64,000 nucleotides of DNA from Rhizophagus irregularis (Eukaryota; Glomeromycota; Glomeromycetes; Glomerales; Glomeraceae), in contig NC_089444.1 in NCBI RefSeq assembly GCF_026210795.1, positions 3,028,501 through 3,092,500 on the forward strand, given 5' to 3'. Both the position numbers and the translations under genes were made by a program. The notes under the pieces were generated by a model, which saw nothing but the letters and a program-made list of their open reading frames with translations, did not search any database and was not told the DNA's origin. Shown piece by piece: positions 23,714 to 34,866 of the stretch (the first letter of the stretch is position 1; each line of letters opens with the position of its first letter).

Positions 23714-23998
23714 TTAATAACCAGTATAAACTTCTGACATACTATCACTCCTTCTAATTTCTAAACTTTTTTTCTTGCGATAATAAATCAAAATCGCAAA
23801 TATGATTAATAATAAAATTACAAATCCTATGATAGAAAAAGTGAGAATACAATAATTTGCACAAGATTTATTTTGTCCATTATTTGAATAATTCCAAAAA
23901 GTCCAATTTTGATTTGGGACTGAATAGGTAATTTGAGTTATGCTTAATAGCAAAAAAATATTTAACAAATTCCATATTTGAAATGATTTAAACATCAT
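23714..23998 (-). CDS. Small single-pass membrane protein, unknown
   Basis: This is an intronless frame of 94 residues. Residues 1-27 form a hydrophobic signal-like segment (LLNIFLLLSITQITYS). A short polar ectodomain with two Cys follows (NGQNKSCANYCIL), then a strong transmembrane helix at about 50-72 (FSIIGFVILLLIIFAILIYY), then a basic stop-transfer RKKK and a short cytoplasmic tail ending SMSEVYTGY. This order predicts a type I membrane protein with N-glycosylation sites (NWT, NYS, NKS) outside. I do not recognise a family. The architecture is not what random AT-rich sequence would give, but no homologue is visible in the window. Confidence 0.6.
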   Translation of the reverse strand: MMFKSFQIWNLLNIFLLLSITQITYSVPNQNWTFWNYSNNGQNKSCANYCILTFSIIGFVILLLIIFAILIYYRKKKSLEIRRSDSMSEVYTGY

Positions 23999-26900
23999 AT
24001 AATATAGTATTTATATTTATCTAAAAATTTAATAAATTAATACGTTGAGTCAGTTAAATAATTTACGAAAGAAAAAAAAAAAATAGTTTTTATTGTCTTA
24101 TTGTTACCTACATTTGATTGTAAAAATATAATCGTTTTTAAAAGGATTAAAAAGAATCAAAAAAGGGGGAACTAAATTACCAAATTACCGACACCTATCC
24201 ATAAATGGTTTAAACTCGTTTTTAGTCATATGATGATGCATAAAGTTTCGTAGCACGAAACTATTGGCACGTCGATCACTAATACCTTTTCGATATATTG
24301 AATTACTCCGCTTTTCGACTCGCTGCAAAAAAAGAGGTTTAGCCATTTCCTATTTTGATACAAACCATACTTTCCTTTTTTTTCAAAGCGATACTTTCTA
24401 AAATTAGTATTATAATAGAATCCGATCAATTATCAATAGATAAAATACATCATCGTCTTCCAACGATAATGCAAGTTTATGTGCGACCAAATGACCAAAA
24501 CTCATGTGATTAGCATTTTACTTGATATTTTGATATTAGAGAATTTTTTAACCAATCTATAGTTGCTACATCTTAGATATATTGATGTTTATCGCAATCT
24601 ATCATTAATTGATTATATTAATTGTGGCAGTATTGTGGCAGTATTGTGGCAGTGGAACAGAACTTTTTACGTTACACGAATAATATTAAATAACTGTCCA
24701 TTTACTTTCTCAACTGTTCATTTACGAAATGAGGCAAAACTCTTTCTCAACTTTCATATTAAAAGATATTATCAAAATTATCACTGAAATTTAATGATAT
24801 CCGAAAGAATGTTATAATATTACTAGAAGTTCTATATATGGACATTTTAAATTATCATTCATCATATAAAATGTATTTTATTTATATAAGAAGCATTTTA
24901 TCTCCTTATAAAAATTATCGTTCATCTTATATAAAAAAATTTTATCTCCTTATAAAAAGTAAAATTTTTGCATTTTTTAATACTTAACTGCAAAACTGTA
25001 TACATATTAAATTACTTAACGTTATTCTTCAAAAATAATTAAAATCCTGATTACTGATATGGAAAGAGTGCGTTCATTCAGAGTACCGGTGACCGGAAAC
25101 GGTTCATTCCATTTTTCCGCACTAAAATTGATATGAAAAAGTTATTGTTTTTCCTTTATACGAAATGTTAAATCTCCAATACTTCATGCATGATCCTGCA
25201 TCGATAAAAATCGCTAAAGAACAATGATCAGTCTTTGTTACAGATATACTGAAGTACAACTTCAAATATATTTGGTCTTTGGAAATTAACATCTTTATAC
25301 TAGTCCTTTTTGACTAAATACAAATGAATGATGCGAAGATATTAGCAAAAGTTCTTGGAGGATATAATCCATTGAATATAATAGCACTACATTTTACTGA
25401 TAATAATATTAATTCTACTAGTAATTAATCGCTACATATGAAATTTCATTATATTTCAATTAGATTATTAGTTTATTATAATATATAGTGAAAACCAGGT
25501 TTATATTTTCTTATAACAACGATTATTTATAACCTATAGATTAATATATATTTATATATTATTGTACAATTTATTTAAAATAATTTAAATTGTTACACTT
25601 TCTTTTATTTAACTAAATAAAATATGACAATCAATTTTTTGACAGCCTATGACTGTAATCTTGATATTAAGAAGGTTGAAGAAATGGGATACGAAATTTC
25701 TTTGATATTTTATTATTAGGTGGTCGTTAAAACTGATAGGGTGCATTCATTGCACAGGTCACTTGTAAGTTGTAACTACTATTTTATGAACTAAATAAAA
25801 TATTATATTTTAAATAAGGTATTAAAATATGTCATAGTTTCTTTAACTTAAATGCTAAAATTAATTAAAATAATCATTATATTGCTAGTAAATTTGACTT
25901 TAAAGATGAATTTAAATTTATTTTAATATTTATTTCCATTTTTACTAAATATTTAACATTAACTACCTGCCCATTCTTTCGATTAATATCAATACATAAC
26001 TTTTTCACGTCTAATAATTTGTACTCGTATGCATAATGAACGCCATTTGATTTTATTTTGGTTCAGTTTGTTCGTGAATTCATTTTTTTTAAATCAGAAA
26101 TTCATTTTTTGAATATTATTAAACGTTCGCCTTCCTAAAATTTTTTGATAATAAATTATATAAATACGATTGGACGCATGAATTATGTTTTAAACTGTGT
26201 CAATAAATTAAAAAAAATGCTTATTAAATTTAAGATCATAAAATTTACGAATTTATTCTTAATCTATCTGAAGAAACCAATCTTTATATAGTAATCTTTT
26301 TTATTTGAATTTGTATTGTTGAAACTTAACTTTTTAATCTAATTGATCTAATTGGTAACAGAATTTGAAATAATTATTACAGGTAAATTGTTAAATTTAT
26401 AGTGAGAAAAAAAAAATTATAATATAGTACGTCACTGTACGTGGCATCATAACATCACTGTACGATAAAGTTTAACCAAGGCTTATTTTTAAAATGTTAC
26501 GATAGTATATATATGGTTAGCATATGTATAAAATATTTAGTAAGTTAAAATTAATAGTGAATAAAAATTATTTTGGATAAAATTATTTGTGTTCTTTCGT
26601 GTTCTTTCGTTTTCTAGTACAACGAGTTAGACTATATGGAATTTTCAAATTGATTATTATTATTATTCTAGAATAAATAAATTTAATGCGTTAATATATT
26701 ATAAAGTTTATATTGAATTTATATTAGTTAATATTTACTAATAAGACGAAAAATAAAAAGAAAATGATGAAATAATATAAGAATAATTTAGTAAGTATCC
26801 AATTTTCATTTTATTCTTTTTTTTTGAACTCTATGACAAATGTTACACTTAATTTTATACAAATAGATTAAATATTTTAACCTATCTCTTTTTTGTAATA

Positions 26901-27154
26901 ATAGATTATTATATTTATAATCCTTTCTTTTACTAAATATATATAGGAAGAAAAGGGGAAGGAGAAGGGGACTATTTAAAAATTTACAGATAAAAAAAAA
27001 CTATTCACATTTTTTCAAATAAGATCGATATTTTACAATATAAAAAAAAAAAGTTTGAAACAAATTAAAATTCTGAAAGGTAATTAATTAGTAGATAGAT
27101 AAATTTTATATAAAAATCTATTTTCACTCATGTAATCAATTATCAAAAAAAACT
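23999..27154. other. AT-rich intergenic region with TLDc relic
   Basis: No intact gene is seen. A (GGCAGTATTGT)-type triplication lies at about 24625-24650. A short TLDc-like remnant lies at 25333-25392 (listed separately). Confidence 0.4.
25333..25392 (+). pseudogene. TLDc-domain fragment
   Basis: The plus-strand frame reads AKILAKVLGGYNPLNIIAL. The VLGGYNP core matches the ILGGYNP signature in the nine full genes, preceded by a Lys/Val strand as in KVKDSNEILGG. Flanking frames are closed, so it is only a scrap, but the seven-residue match suggests an old copy of the family on this strand. Confidence 0.4.
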
Positions 27155-28525
27155 TTAATAAGATTTCTTGTCATCTTTTTTATTTTTCTTGTAGTAATCA
27201 TCTTTCTTGTGGTAATCATCTTTCTTGTAGTAATCATCTTTCTTGTGGTAATCGTCTTTGTGATCATCTTTTTCGTAGTAGTACTCATTCTTGTAATCAT
27301 CATCCTTGTAGTAATCGTCATTGTAGGAATCATCTGGTGAAGCTAAGGCATTACGTCTGTAGTATTTCTTGTTCTTATCTTCGTAGTCATCTTTCTTGTG
27401 GTAATCGTCTTTGTGGTCATCTTTCTTGTAGTAATCATCTTTCTTATGGTAATCGTCTTTGTGGTCATCTTTTTCGTAGTAGTACTCATTCTTGTAATCA
27501 TCATCCTTGTAGTAATCGTCATTGTAGGAATCATCTGGTGAAGCTAAGGCATTACGTCTGTAGTATTTCTTGTTCTTATCTTCGTAGTCATCTTTCTTGT
27601 AGTAATCATCTTTCTTGTGGTAATCGTCTTTGTGGTCATCTTTCTTGTAGTAATCATCTTTCTTATGGTAATCGTCTTTGTGGTCATCTTTTTCGTAGTA
27701 GTACTCATTCTTGTAATCATCATCCTTGTAGTAATCGTCATTGTAGGAATCATCTGGTGAAGCTAAGGCATTACGTCTGTAGTATTTCTTGTTCTTATCT
27801 TCGTAGTCATCTTTCTTGTGGTAATCGTCTTTGTGGTCATCTTTCTTGTAGTAATCATCTTTCTTATGATAATCGTCTTTGTGGTCATCTTTTTCGTAGT
27901 AGTACTCATTCTTGTAATCATCATCCTTGTAGTAATCGTCATTGTAGGAATCATCTGGTGAAGCTAAGGCATTACGTCTGTAGTATTTCTTGTTCTTATC
28001 TTCGTAGTCATCTTTCTTGTGGTAATCGTCTTTGTGGTCATCTTTCTTGTAGTAATCATCTTTCTTATGATAATCGTCTTTGTGGTCATCTTTTTCGTAG
28101 TAGTACTCATTCTTGTAATCATCATCCTTGTAGTAATCGTCATTGTAGGAATCATCTGGTGAAGCTAAGGCATTACGTCTGTAGTATTTCTTGTCCTTAT
28201 CTTCGTAGTCATCTTTCTTGTGGTAATCGTCTTTGTGGTCATCTTTCTTGTAGTAGTCGTCTTTATCATATTTGTAGTAATAATAATGATCATCTTTGTC
28301 TTCCTTCTTCTTATCATCATAATAATATGAAGAAGGTGACTCGTCACGTTTATTATTTAATTCAATCCCACCATTAGGAGTAGGAGCAGCAGTAACTACA
28401 TATATATAAAATGAAATTAGAAAAAAACATTTTACTTGTATTTTTTATAATCGAGATATATACTCACCATCATTAAGGGTTGAAACTCCCAAAATTGCCA
28501 AACAAATAGCTATTGTTATCTTCAT
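27155..28525 (-). CDS. Secreted repeat protein with dibasic sites, Asp/Tyr/Lys/His-rich
   Basis: Exon 1 (28525-28468) encodes a signal peptide, MKITIAICLAILGVSTLND. A GTGAGT..GTAG intron leads to exon 2 (28395-27155). The product is 432 residues. After the signal comes TAAPTPNGGIELNNKR, with KR as a possible Kex2 site. The body is made of units that start RRNALASPDDSYNDDYYKDD and continue with DDYHKKDD / DDYYKKDD / DDHKDD blocks. The NALASPDD marker recurs five times with spacings of 201, 219, 201 and 201 bases (67 or 73 residues). The units are nearly identical at DNA level. No Cys occurs in the repeats. RR and KK pairs recur in every unit, so processing into peptides (Kex2-processed repeat type) is possible. 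Alternatively the clustered Asp/His/Tyr could bind metal ions or the cell wall. Location is predicted extracellular. The opposite-strand frame of 346 codons is a shadow. Confidence 0.85.
27339..28361. repeat. 201/219-bp coding minisatellite
   Basis: The marker GAAGCTAAGGCATTACG occurs at 27339, 27540, 27759, 27960 and 28161. The unit is 201 bases, with one 219-base unit carrying an extra 18 bases (six residues). All lengths are multiples of three, which keeps several frames open on both strands. Within each unit a shorter TCTTTCTTGTGGTAATCGTC-type motif of about 18-27 bases repeats. Confidence 0.85.
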
Positions 28526-30392
28526 AATTGAATTTTAGACTTTTTATTTTATTTTGATTTCGAACTTTTAATTTATTTCAGATCGAACTGGAGAGTTTTT
28601 GAAGGGAGAAGAGTGAGGGTTTATATAGTTTTTGGAATTCGAAATTTTCTATCAATAGTTTACATTATATTGACTTACCAAATTCCCTTGAATAGAAATT
28701 TTCATTGTTATCATCAATGATACTAAATTTTAATTAAATAATCTTCTTCTATTTCTTTTAAAGATCTTCAATCTATTCTTTCAATTGTCGGCTATTCTTC
28801 TCATTCTCATGTATATTGCCATTATGAGAATACGGTTTCCCTTTTAAAAAGGAAATTCATAGAACAACACTGGGTAATAATCTTTTAATAGGTTAATTGA
28901 TTTCTACAATACGTAAGCCTCCAACAAAATTTTATTAGGGCTTGCATAATAAGTTACATTATTCAGATTTGAATATTCATTCTAATGCAGATCATTCCGG
29001 GTCAGTAGTATCAATTGTAAAACAAGATTTTCAAAGAACTCGAGGCGAAATGAAAAATTTTATTTGTATTACATTGTTATCATAATATACATGTGCGTTT
29101 ATTATATTTTTTTATATAAAGAAATGGTAATACCATAGACGTAATATTTTTTTATTTATTATTAGTATCATTGTCATTAACTTCATGAATTAAGTTTTCA
29201 TAGTCGTACTCGATTAAAAAAATTTTTTGATTGATGTGGCTCATATTAAAGAAGAAAAAAATGATAGTCATGCAATTGTGCATAATATGAAAACTTTAAA
29301 GCCTTAGCCGTTTTCAAAAATGGTTGATCCTGATGTTGATCATGAAACACAATTTCTAAGCCACGCCGATCATTAAAAACTGTTTTTTTTTCTTTTTTTC
29401 TTTAGTGTATTAGTGTATTCTAATAAACAGACATTTTTTAGTAGAAATTTCCAATCTATTTGCTGCTTGACCTTGATATCACACTTTGGATCAACTTTTA
29501 TAGATCACAGAACGAACACGCTTGGATTACACTTTCATGGAATAGTGCTAGAATGACATTGTGAGTACTAATAAAATATTTTTTTTTAACTTGTTGCGAG
29601 ACAACGAAATAAAAATTTTGTTAATATAATTAATACATACTATGAAATTGATATTACCGTATATGAAAATTTCTCCAACTAATGATCAAAATTTTTGTAT
29701 ATGTATATATGAATTTTTTTTTATATTTATAGACGAGAAGTAATACTAGATAGCGTTTTCGGTAGACGGTAGTTTTGTAAGTTTCAGTATGAATTTTTTA
29801 TTTACTTGCTATTTTATAATATTTCTGTATTTTTTTTTTTATGGGAAAAAATTTTCTAATTAACTTACTCATTTTTAAAAGGCTATATAGAATTGTTTTT
29901 GACCGTTATTTGAAATTGTAGAAGAATCTGGCGTGGAAACAAGGCATTATATTATTTTATAAGTTGAAATAGTGTTGAAATTTATAATTAGAAATTTTAG
30001 CATTCTTCAAACGGTTATTTAATTTTATAATAGGTTTCTTTCTTTTTTTTTTAAAAAAAAAAAAAAAATATTTTAAATTTAATTAATTTATTTATTTAAT
30101 TAATGAACTTTTTAAAATACTTAATACTTGAACAAATAAAATACAATAATTAATGATTAAAAATAATAGATTTTAACCCTTTATTGGCTCCTCATAATAT
30201 ATCTATGCTCAAATTTTTTTATGAAAAAAAAACAAGAAAGCGACTCGTTAAATTTATATGATTAGTGATTTCACGTCAACGCCGATTTTTGTGTCCCATT
30301 ACGATCATAAAAATAAAATCTTAATATGAAAATGCAGTGAAGGCCACGTACTTTTTTTTGGCAAAATTAATTAAGAAAAGTAAATTGGTGTA
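28526..30392. other. Intergenic region with a possible relic exon
   Basis: Mostly AT-rich. At about 29458-29562 on the plus strand a frame reads LLDLDITLWINFYRSQNEHA and WITLSWNSARMTL before a GTGAGT-like donor. This looks like coding sequence, but no partner exon was found. I recognise nothing else. Confidence 0.3.
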
Positions 30393-30578
30393 CAGTTCAC
30401 CCTCGCTATAGTGAATTTTTATATAGTGAATAATTTGCTATAGTAAAGAAAAGCTCAGGTACGGATTTTCTATATAAATAATAATTCTTAATACAGTCCA
30501 CCTTCGCTATAGTGAATCCCTTACTATAGTGAATCTTAACCTTCAGCCCATGAGCTTCACTATAGCGAGGGTGAACTG
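30393..30578. mobile_element. pogo/Tc1-like MITE
   Basis: The 24-base ends CAGTTCACCCTCGCTATAGTGAA (30393 on) and TTCACTATAGCGAGGGTGAACTG (to 30578) are perfect inverted repeats, flanked by TA on both sides (30391-30392 and 30579-30580). A diverged internal copy of the end (CAGTCCACCTTCGCTATAGTGAAT) lies near 30495. There is no ORF. CAGT..CTCG..ATA ends with TA duplication are typical of pogo/Fot1-type families. Confidence 0.8.
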
Positions 30579-30836
30579 TATACAAAGGGGTTAAAGAGTA
30601 CGATTATATTTTGACAGTTTCAATAATTGGTCTAATTTAATATGGAAGGGATCGTAAAAAATCTTCCGATTTAAGTAATTTAAAATTCTCTTTCGATACG
30701 AAACTCAAGAAAAGAGAAACGAACTTTTTTTAAAAAAAATCTAATAAAATAATATGAACTAATGCAAGTTTGATTAATATTAAATTTTTGTTACAATTTA
30801 TTGTCATTACTTTAACAAATCCTCTATCATGCTTCT

Positions 30837-31030
30837 TTAAAAGGCACTAATTTCTACTAACAACTCTTTGTTGGCCTTTCCATTATTAGTTGGCCGGGTC
30901 TTAACCTTCTGTCCATTATATTTATATTGCCCAAATAGCTTCTTATTCTGATCATCCTTCATTCCGGACGCTTCCTTTTTTTGGAGTCCTTCTTCGATGT
31001 CCGACTAGCGTCGGAAATCTTTTTTTTCGG
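30837..31030 (-). pseudogene. C-terminal coding relic, unknown family
   Basis: The minus-strand frame reads DIEEGLQKKEASGMKDDQNK, continues KLFGQYKYNGQKVKTRPTNN and GKANKELLVEISAF, and ends in TAA at 30839-30837. An upstream piece in another frame reads SDASRTSKKDSKKRKRPE. The Lys-rich and Gln/Gly/Tyr composition is coding-like, and codon use is richer in G+C than the flanks. I do not recognise it; it is probably the end of a decayed gene or element. Confidence 0.4.
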
Positions 31031-31235
31031 GATTCGGATGTAAATTTTTTATAAAACCATTGTAGTAATATTATCTCGATTCGTCACATTTTCATAACGT
31101 GATTAAAGAATGTGCTACTTCAAAATTACTATTACAGCTTTAATTCATGAATTTCCCAAAATACTCGTAATATGATGAAAAGTAATCCTTAAAATGAAAA
31201 CGTGTGATCGCTTCATACCCGTGACAAAATGTAGT

Positions 31236-31346
31236 CACGTGCCATAAATGTGACGTTATGCAGAATGTAATAATAAGGTTGGACAATCCACAAAATTAGG
31301 ATTCATTTCTTTCTTTTTTAATTGAATTTTTTTTTAAAAAAAAAAA
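31236..31346 (+). promoter_or_regulatory. BTB-TLDc promoter block (copy 6)
   Basis: CACGTG (31236-31241) is followed by GTGACGTTATGCAGAATG, AATAATAAGGTTGG (a changed TATA box) and ATTAGGATTCATTTC before the ATG. The order and spacing match the minus-strand genes. Confidence 0.55.
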
Positions 31347-32902
31347 ATGGCTGATAATAAATTATTACCAAAATTATTACAAAATTTAACCGAAATATTA
31401 AATGATGAAGAGTATTATGATATTACTATTGAAGTTGGAAATGATCCTTATATAAAAATATTTCGTGCTCATATGGTAATTTTACATTATCGTTCTCCTT
31501 ACTTGCGAAGAATTTTGTCAACCAATAAAAAGAAAAATGATGAAACTTTAACACATATTAAATTACCAAATATTTCTCCTGAAATTTTTCAAATAATTTT
31601 GAGGTAAGAAAAAAAAATTTATAATGATGATAAAAATAGTTGACGCTTTTTAATAATAATTAATTAAATAAAATAATTTTATTATTTATTTTCTATAAAT
31701 AATTATTTTTTTTTTTTAGGTATATTTATGGTGGAAACCTTTCTTTAAATGAATATGATAATTCAGTTATAATTCAAACCCTAATTGCCGCTAATGAACT
31801 TAGTCTTCAGGATTTAATTCCCTATTTACAATCTTTTTTGATCGAAAATAAAGCGAATTGGATGGAACAAAATTTTAATTTGATATATCAAACAAGTTTC
31901 GAAAATGATTCTTTCTCCGAACTTCAAAAATATTGTACTGATTTAATGACGAAAGAACCAGTTAAGATATTCAACTCATTAAATTTTTCCTCAATTCCAG
32001 AAAAACTTTTGATCACAATAATTCAAAATGATAATCTTCAAATGAGTGAAATTCAAGTTTGGGAACATATTCTTAAATGGGGACATGCACAAAATCCGGA
32101 ACTTCCTTCTGATATTACAAATTATTCAAAAGATGATTTTAACACTTTAAAGAGTACTTTACAACAATTTATTCCATTTATTAAATTCTACAATTTGACC
32201 AATAAAGAATTTACGGATAAAGTATTACCTTATAGAGAAATCTTATCTGAAGAATTATTTATAAATTTATTAAAAACATTTTTAAGTCTTTCGGATCCTA
32301 ATATCAAGCCAAGTGATAATTTAAAACCTTGTATAACTAAGAAAGTTAATTTAAAAGCCATTGATTCAAAAATTATTACATCACAACATGTTGAAATGAT
32401 CTCAAAATGGATTGATAGATTAGAAATTACTGACAAGTTAACTTCTTCATATGAGTATAAACTATTATTTCGTGGATCCCGTGATGGATTTTCACTAAAT
32501 AAATTTCACGAAATTTGCGACGACAAAACTTCCACAGTAACACTCGTTAAAGTGAAAAGCGGCAATGAGATTCTTGGAGGATATAATCCAATTAAATGGA
32601 AGTCTGATGATGTGTGGTGTATTACTAAAGATAGTTTTATATTTTCTTTTAATACTGATAGAATTGAAGATTACATTTTAAGTCGTGTAAAGAATAAAAA
32701 TTACGCCATTAATAACGGACCAAATCGCGGTCCATCATTTGGTGGCGGCGACCTTACTATATGGAAAACTGCTATATGGAAATCTACTCAAATGTTGGAT
32801 TATTGTTATAGTAAAAAAAATTTTTATGAAAAACCAATTAGAAAAACTGAAAATGAATTTAAAGTAGAAGAATGTGAAGTTTTTCAAATAATTAATCAAT
32901 AG
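31347..32902 (+). CDS. BTB-BACK-TLDc protein, copy 6
   Basis: Exons 31347-31603 and 31720-32902 give 479 residues (MADNKLLPKLLQN). It is in inverted orientation to the main array, yet its 3' flank (about 32990-33130) is the complement of the array 3' block, so the whole unit was inverted and moved. The linker SDPNIKPSDNLKPCITKKVN places it with copies 5 and 7. TLDc motifs are LLFRGSRDGFSLNKFHEICD, GNEILGGYNPIKWKSDD, FIFSF, GPSFGGGDLTIWK and EECEVFQI. A six-residue insertion that repeats IWK (IWKTAIWKSTQ) follows GGDLT and lengthens the surface loop. The BTB exon is the array consensus apart from DETLTH. No defects are seen. Confidence 0.9.
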
Positions 32903-34018
32903 TAATTGATTACATTGACCAGGTTTTTAATTTATCATTAATAAATTGGGTTTATGATCCATAATAGTAAAAAAGATAGAGTTTCATTAATATAAAACCA
33001 AAAGGTTGTAACGTTAGTATACAGAACAATAAATAAGAACATCTTTGTATAAACCCGAATAAAGTTCCAAGCGAGTGAATCTGCTTATATTATCGGCTTA
33101 TCAATAAAAAAGCAGAATTGTAAATAGGCGGATAAATTAACGGAAGTGAGGGTTAAATTAGAAATAATTGTTCGTTAAAATGATAATTTATAGCACTAAA
33201 AATATTGTACCGGGTAAAAATGTGTCAAAGAAATCGTCCAAGATTTATAAAGTGAATTTAATCATAAACAAATTAATGTTTGATGACTCAAAACAATTTT
33301 TATAAAAAATATTTGTAATTTTAAACGTGCTAAACGAACTGCTATGTCATCTTTAGGGTTGCTAATTTTCTGATATTTGTTTTTTCATACTAATTGCTGC
33401 GCCATTTGATAAAAATTTGTTTTTAATTGAATAGAAAAATCAAGTTTTTAGCATGCAACATATATAATAATAACAATGAAGTCTTCTTCGATTTTTTTAC
33501 TAATCCCAAGAAAAATTTGTCGTCAGATTGGAAGGTAAATGATCCAAATTATCATTATAGCTTAATTCACCCGTAATACTTTGTAAAAAAACATCATATA
33601 CGGAATCGGCCTTTAGTTAATGATAAAAAATTTAAAAACTATTATGGAAATGATCGGATGGACAATGCTAACACGTGCATAAAGTTTCAAAAAACTCAAA
33701 CAAAATCATGCTAAATTGAAGGCTCTATCTGAGCAGAATCTAATAATAGTCTAATAATAATAATTCATAGAAAAATAAATTTTATATTTATTTAAGTTAT
33801 TAATTTCGTATGTATTGTTTATTATTTCAAAAAAATTATTTTTTCTGTAGCTTATGAGTTATGATTCAAATAAAGTAAAATTATACCAAAATAAAGCCTT
33901 AAATAAGGTGATTCTAATGATATTAAAATAAATATCATTACTGACAAGGAGTTATAAAAATCACATAAGTTTCCCACCATCAGATTTTTGAATATATAAA
34001 ATTTGCCTAAGTTTAAAA

Positions 34019-34340
34019 TAGGGATTGGAACCGGTTAATGTTAACCGGTTAATTAACCGGTTAAGACGGTTAACCGGTTAAAGTATTTTGAAAATCGGTT
34101 AACCGGTTAAAACTATATTTATCATAATTCTAGTCAGATTTATATAATGCAGCCCAGAGACATGTAAATTGTGGCCACGTGTTCCTAAACTTGAAGTTTT
34201 AATACCGAATTTTTTTCTATTTATTTATAATAATTTTAGTGATACATACATAGTCTTCCTATAACTAAATATGCAAGTAAAATCAAAATTTGCAGTAAAA
34301 AAAGTTTTTAAAATATTTTTAATATTAACCGGTTAAGGTT
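34019..34340. repeat. Palindromic AACCGGTT cluster, possible hAT-like MITE
   Basis: The block starts TAGGGATTGGAACCGGTTAA and holds about six copies of the palindrome ACCGGTT within TTAACCGGTTAA contexts, five in the first 90 bases and one at about 34327. Clusters of short palindromes next to a TAGGG-type end are seen in non-autonomous hAT elements. The opposite end was not delimited. Confidence 0.4.
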
Positions 34341-34659
34341 TTTTTGGACGGTACAATTATGATATAAAATAAATAGTAGATAAATCAACAAATAAAATCA
34401 TACCAAGTTTTACTTTAGATTCAAAGCTTTTATACTTTTTACAACTATATTACTTGTTAAAAACTTTTAAAAGCAAATAAGAATAAGTAGTTACTTATTG
34501 TCCGGAAAGTAGCGAAGTGTTATGTAGATGATTTGATAGTTACGTCACCCTGCATTTTCTTATATCCGAACTATATAACTTCTATACTAAAATATCCGTC
34601 TGTCCGTCTGAATAAAAGTTTCCTTAAGGTCTCCTCCTCTTTCTTTACGTTTTCCTTTA

Positions 34660-34866
34660 CTAGGTACTGTATGTGGGTTGTTGTGTGTAGGTTTGTGTAT
34701 GGGTCCAATGTTGATTAGGGTCAGATTTATTAGGTGCACCGACTTGAACTCTTCCATCAACATTAACCAAGTTCTTTTCTGACATAGAATGCACAATATT
34801 ATACGTAATTCCTTCTATTAGATCAAAGTCTTCAAGATCATCGGTATTAACCCAAATATTTGAAAT
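34660..34866 (-). pseudogene. Possible ricin-B-type lectin fragment
   Basis: An open minus-strand frame reads ISNIWVNTDDLEDFDLIEGI, TYNIVHSMSEKNLVNVDGRV, then QVGAPNKSDPNQHWT and a Thr/Gln-rich tail before TAG. The order Y-I-V-H-S-...-V-D-G-...-P-N-Q-x-W resembles a beta-trefoil (QxW) repeat of ricin-B-like lectins. Only one repeat is visible, with no start codon or partner exons, so it is a relic or a single exon. Confidence 0.35.

Noticed and set aside
24226-24429. 67-codon minus-strand ORF near the small membrane protein
   Set aside because: No recognisable features; codon composition is not distinguishable from the flanks.
27136-28347. Possible CRISPR array because of regular repeats
   Set aside because: The repeats are coding, have no unique spacers, and lie in a eukaryotic secreted-protein gene.
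27337-28377. A 346-codon Cys/His-rich ORF on the plus strand
   Set aside because: It is the complement of the repeat gene. The period is a multiple of three, so the antisense frame stays open; there is no signal peptide or splice context, and the minus-strand gene has both.
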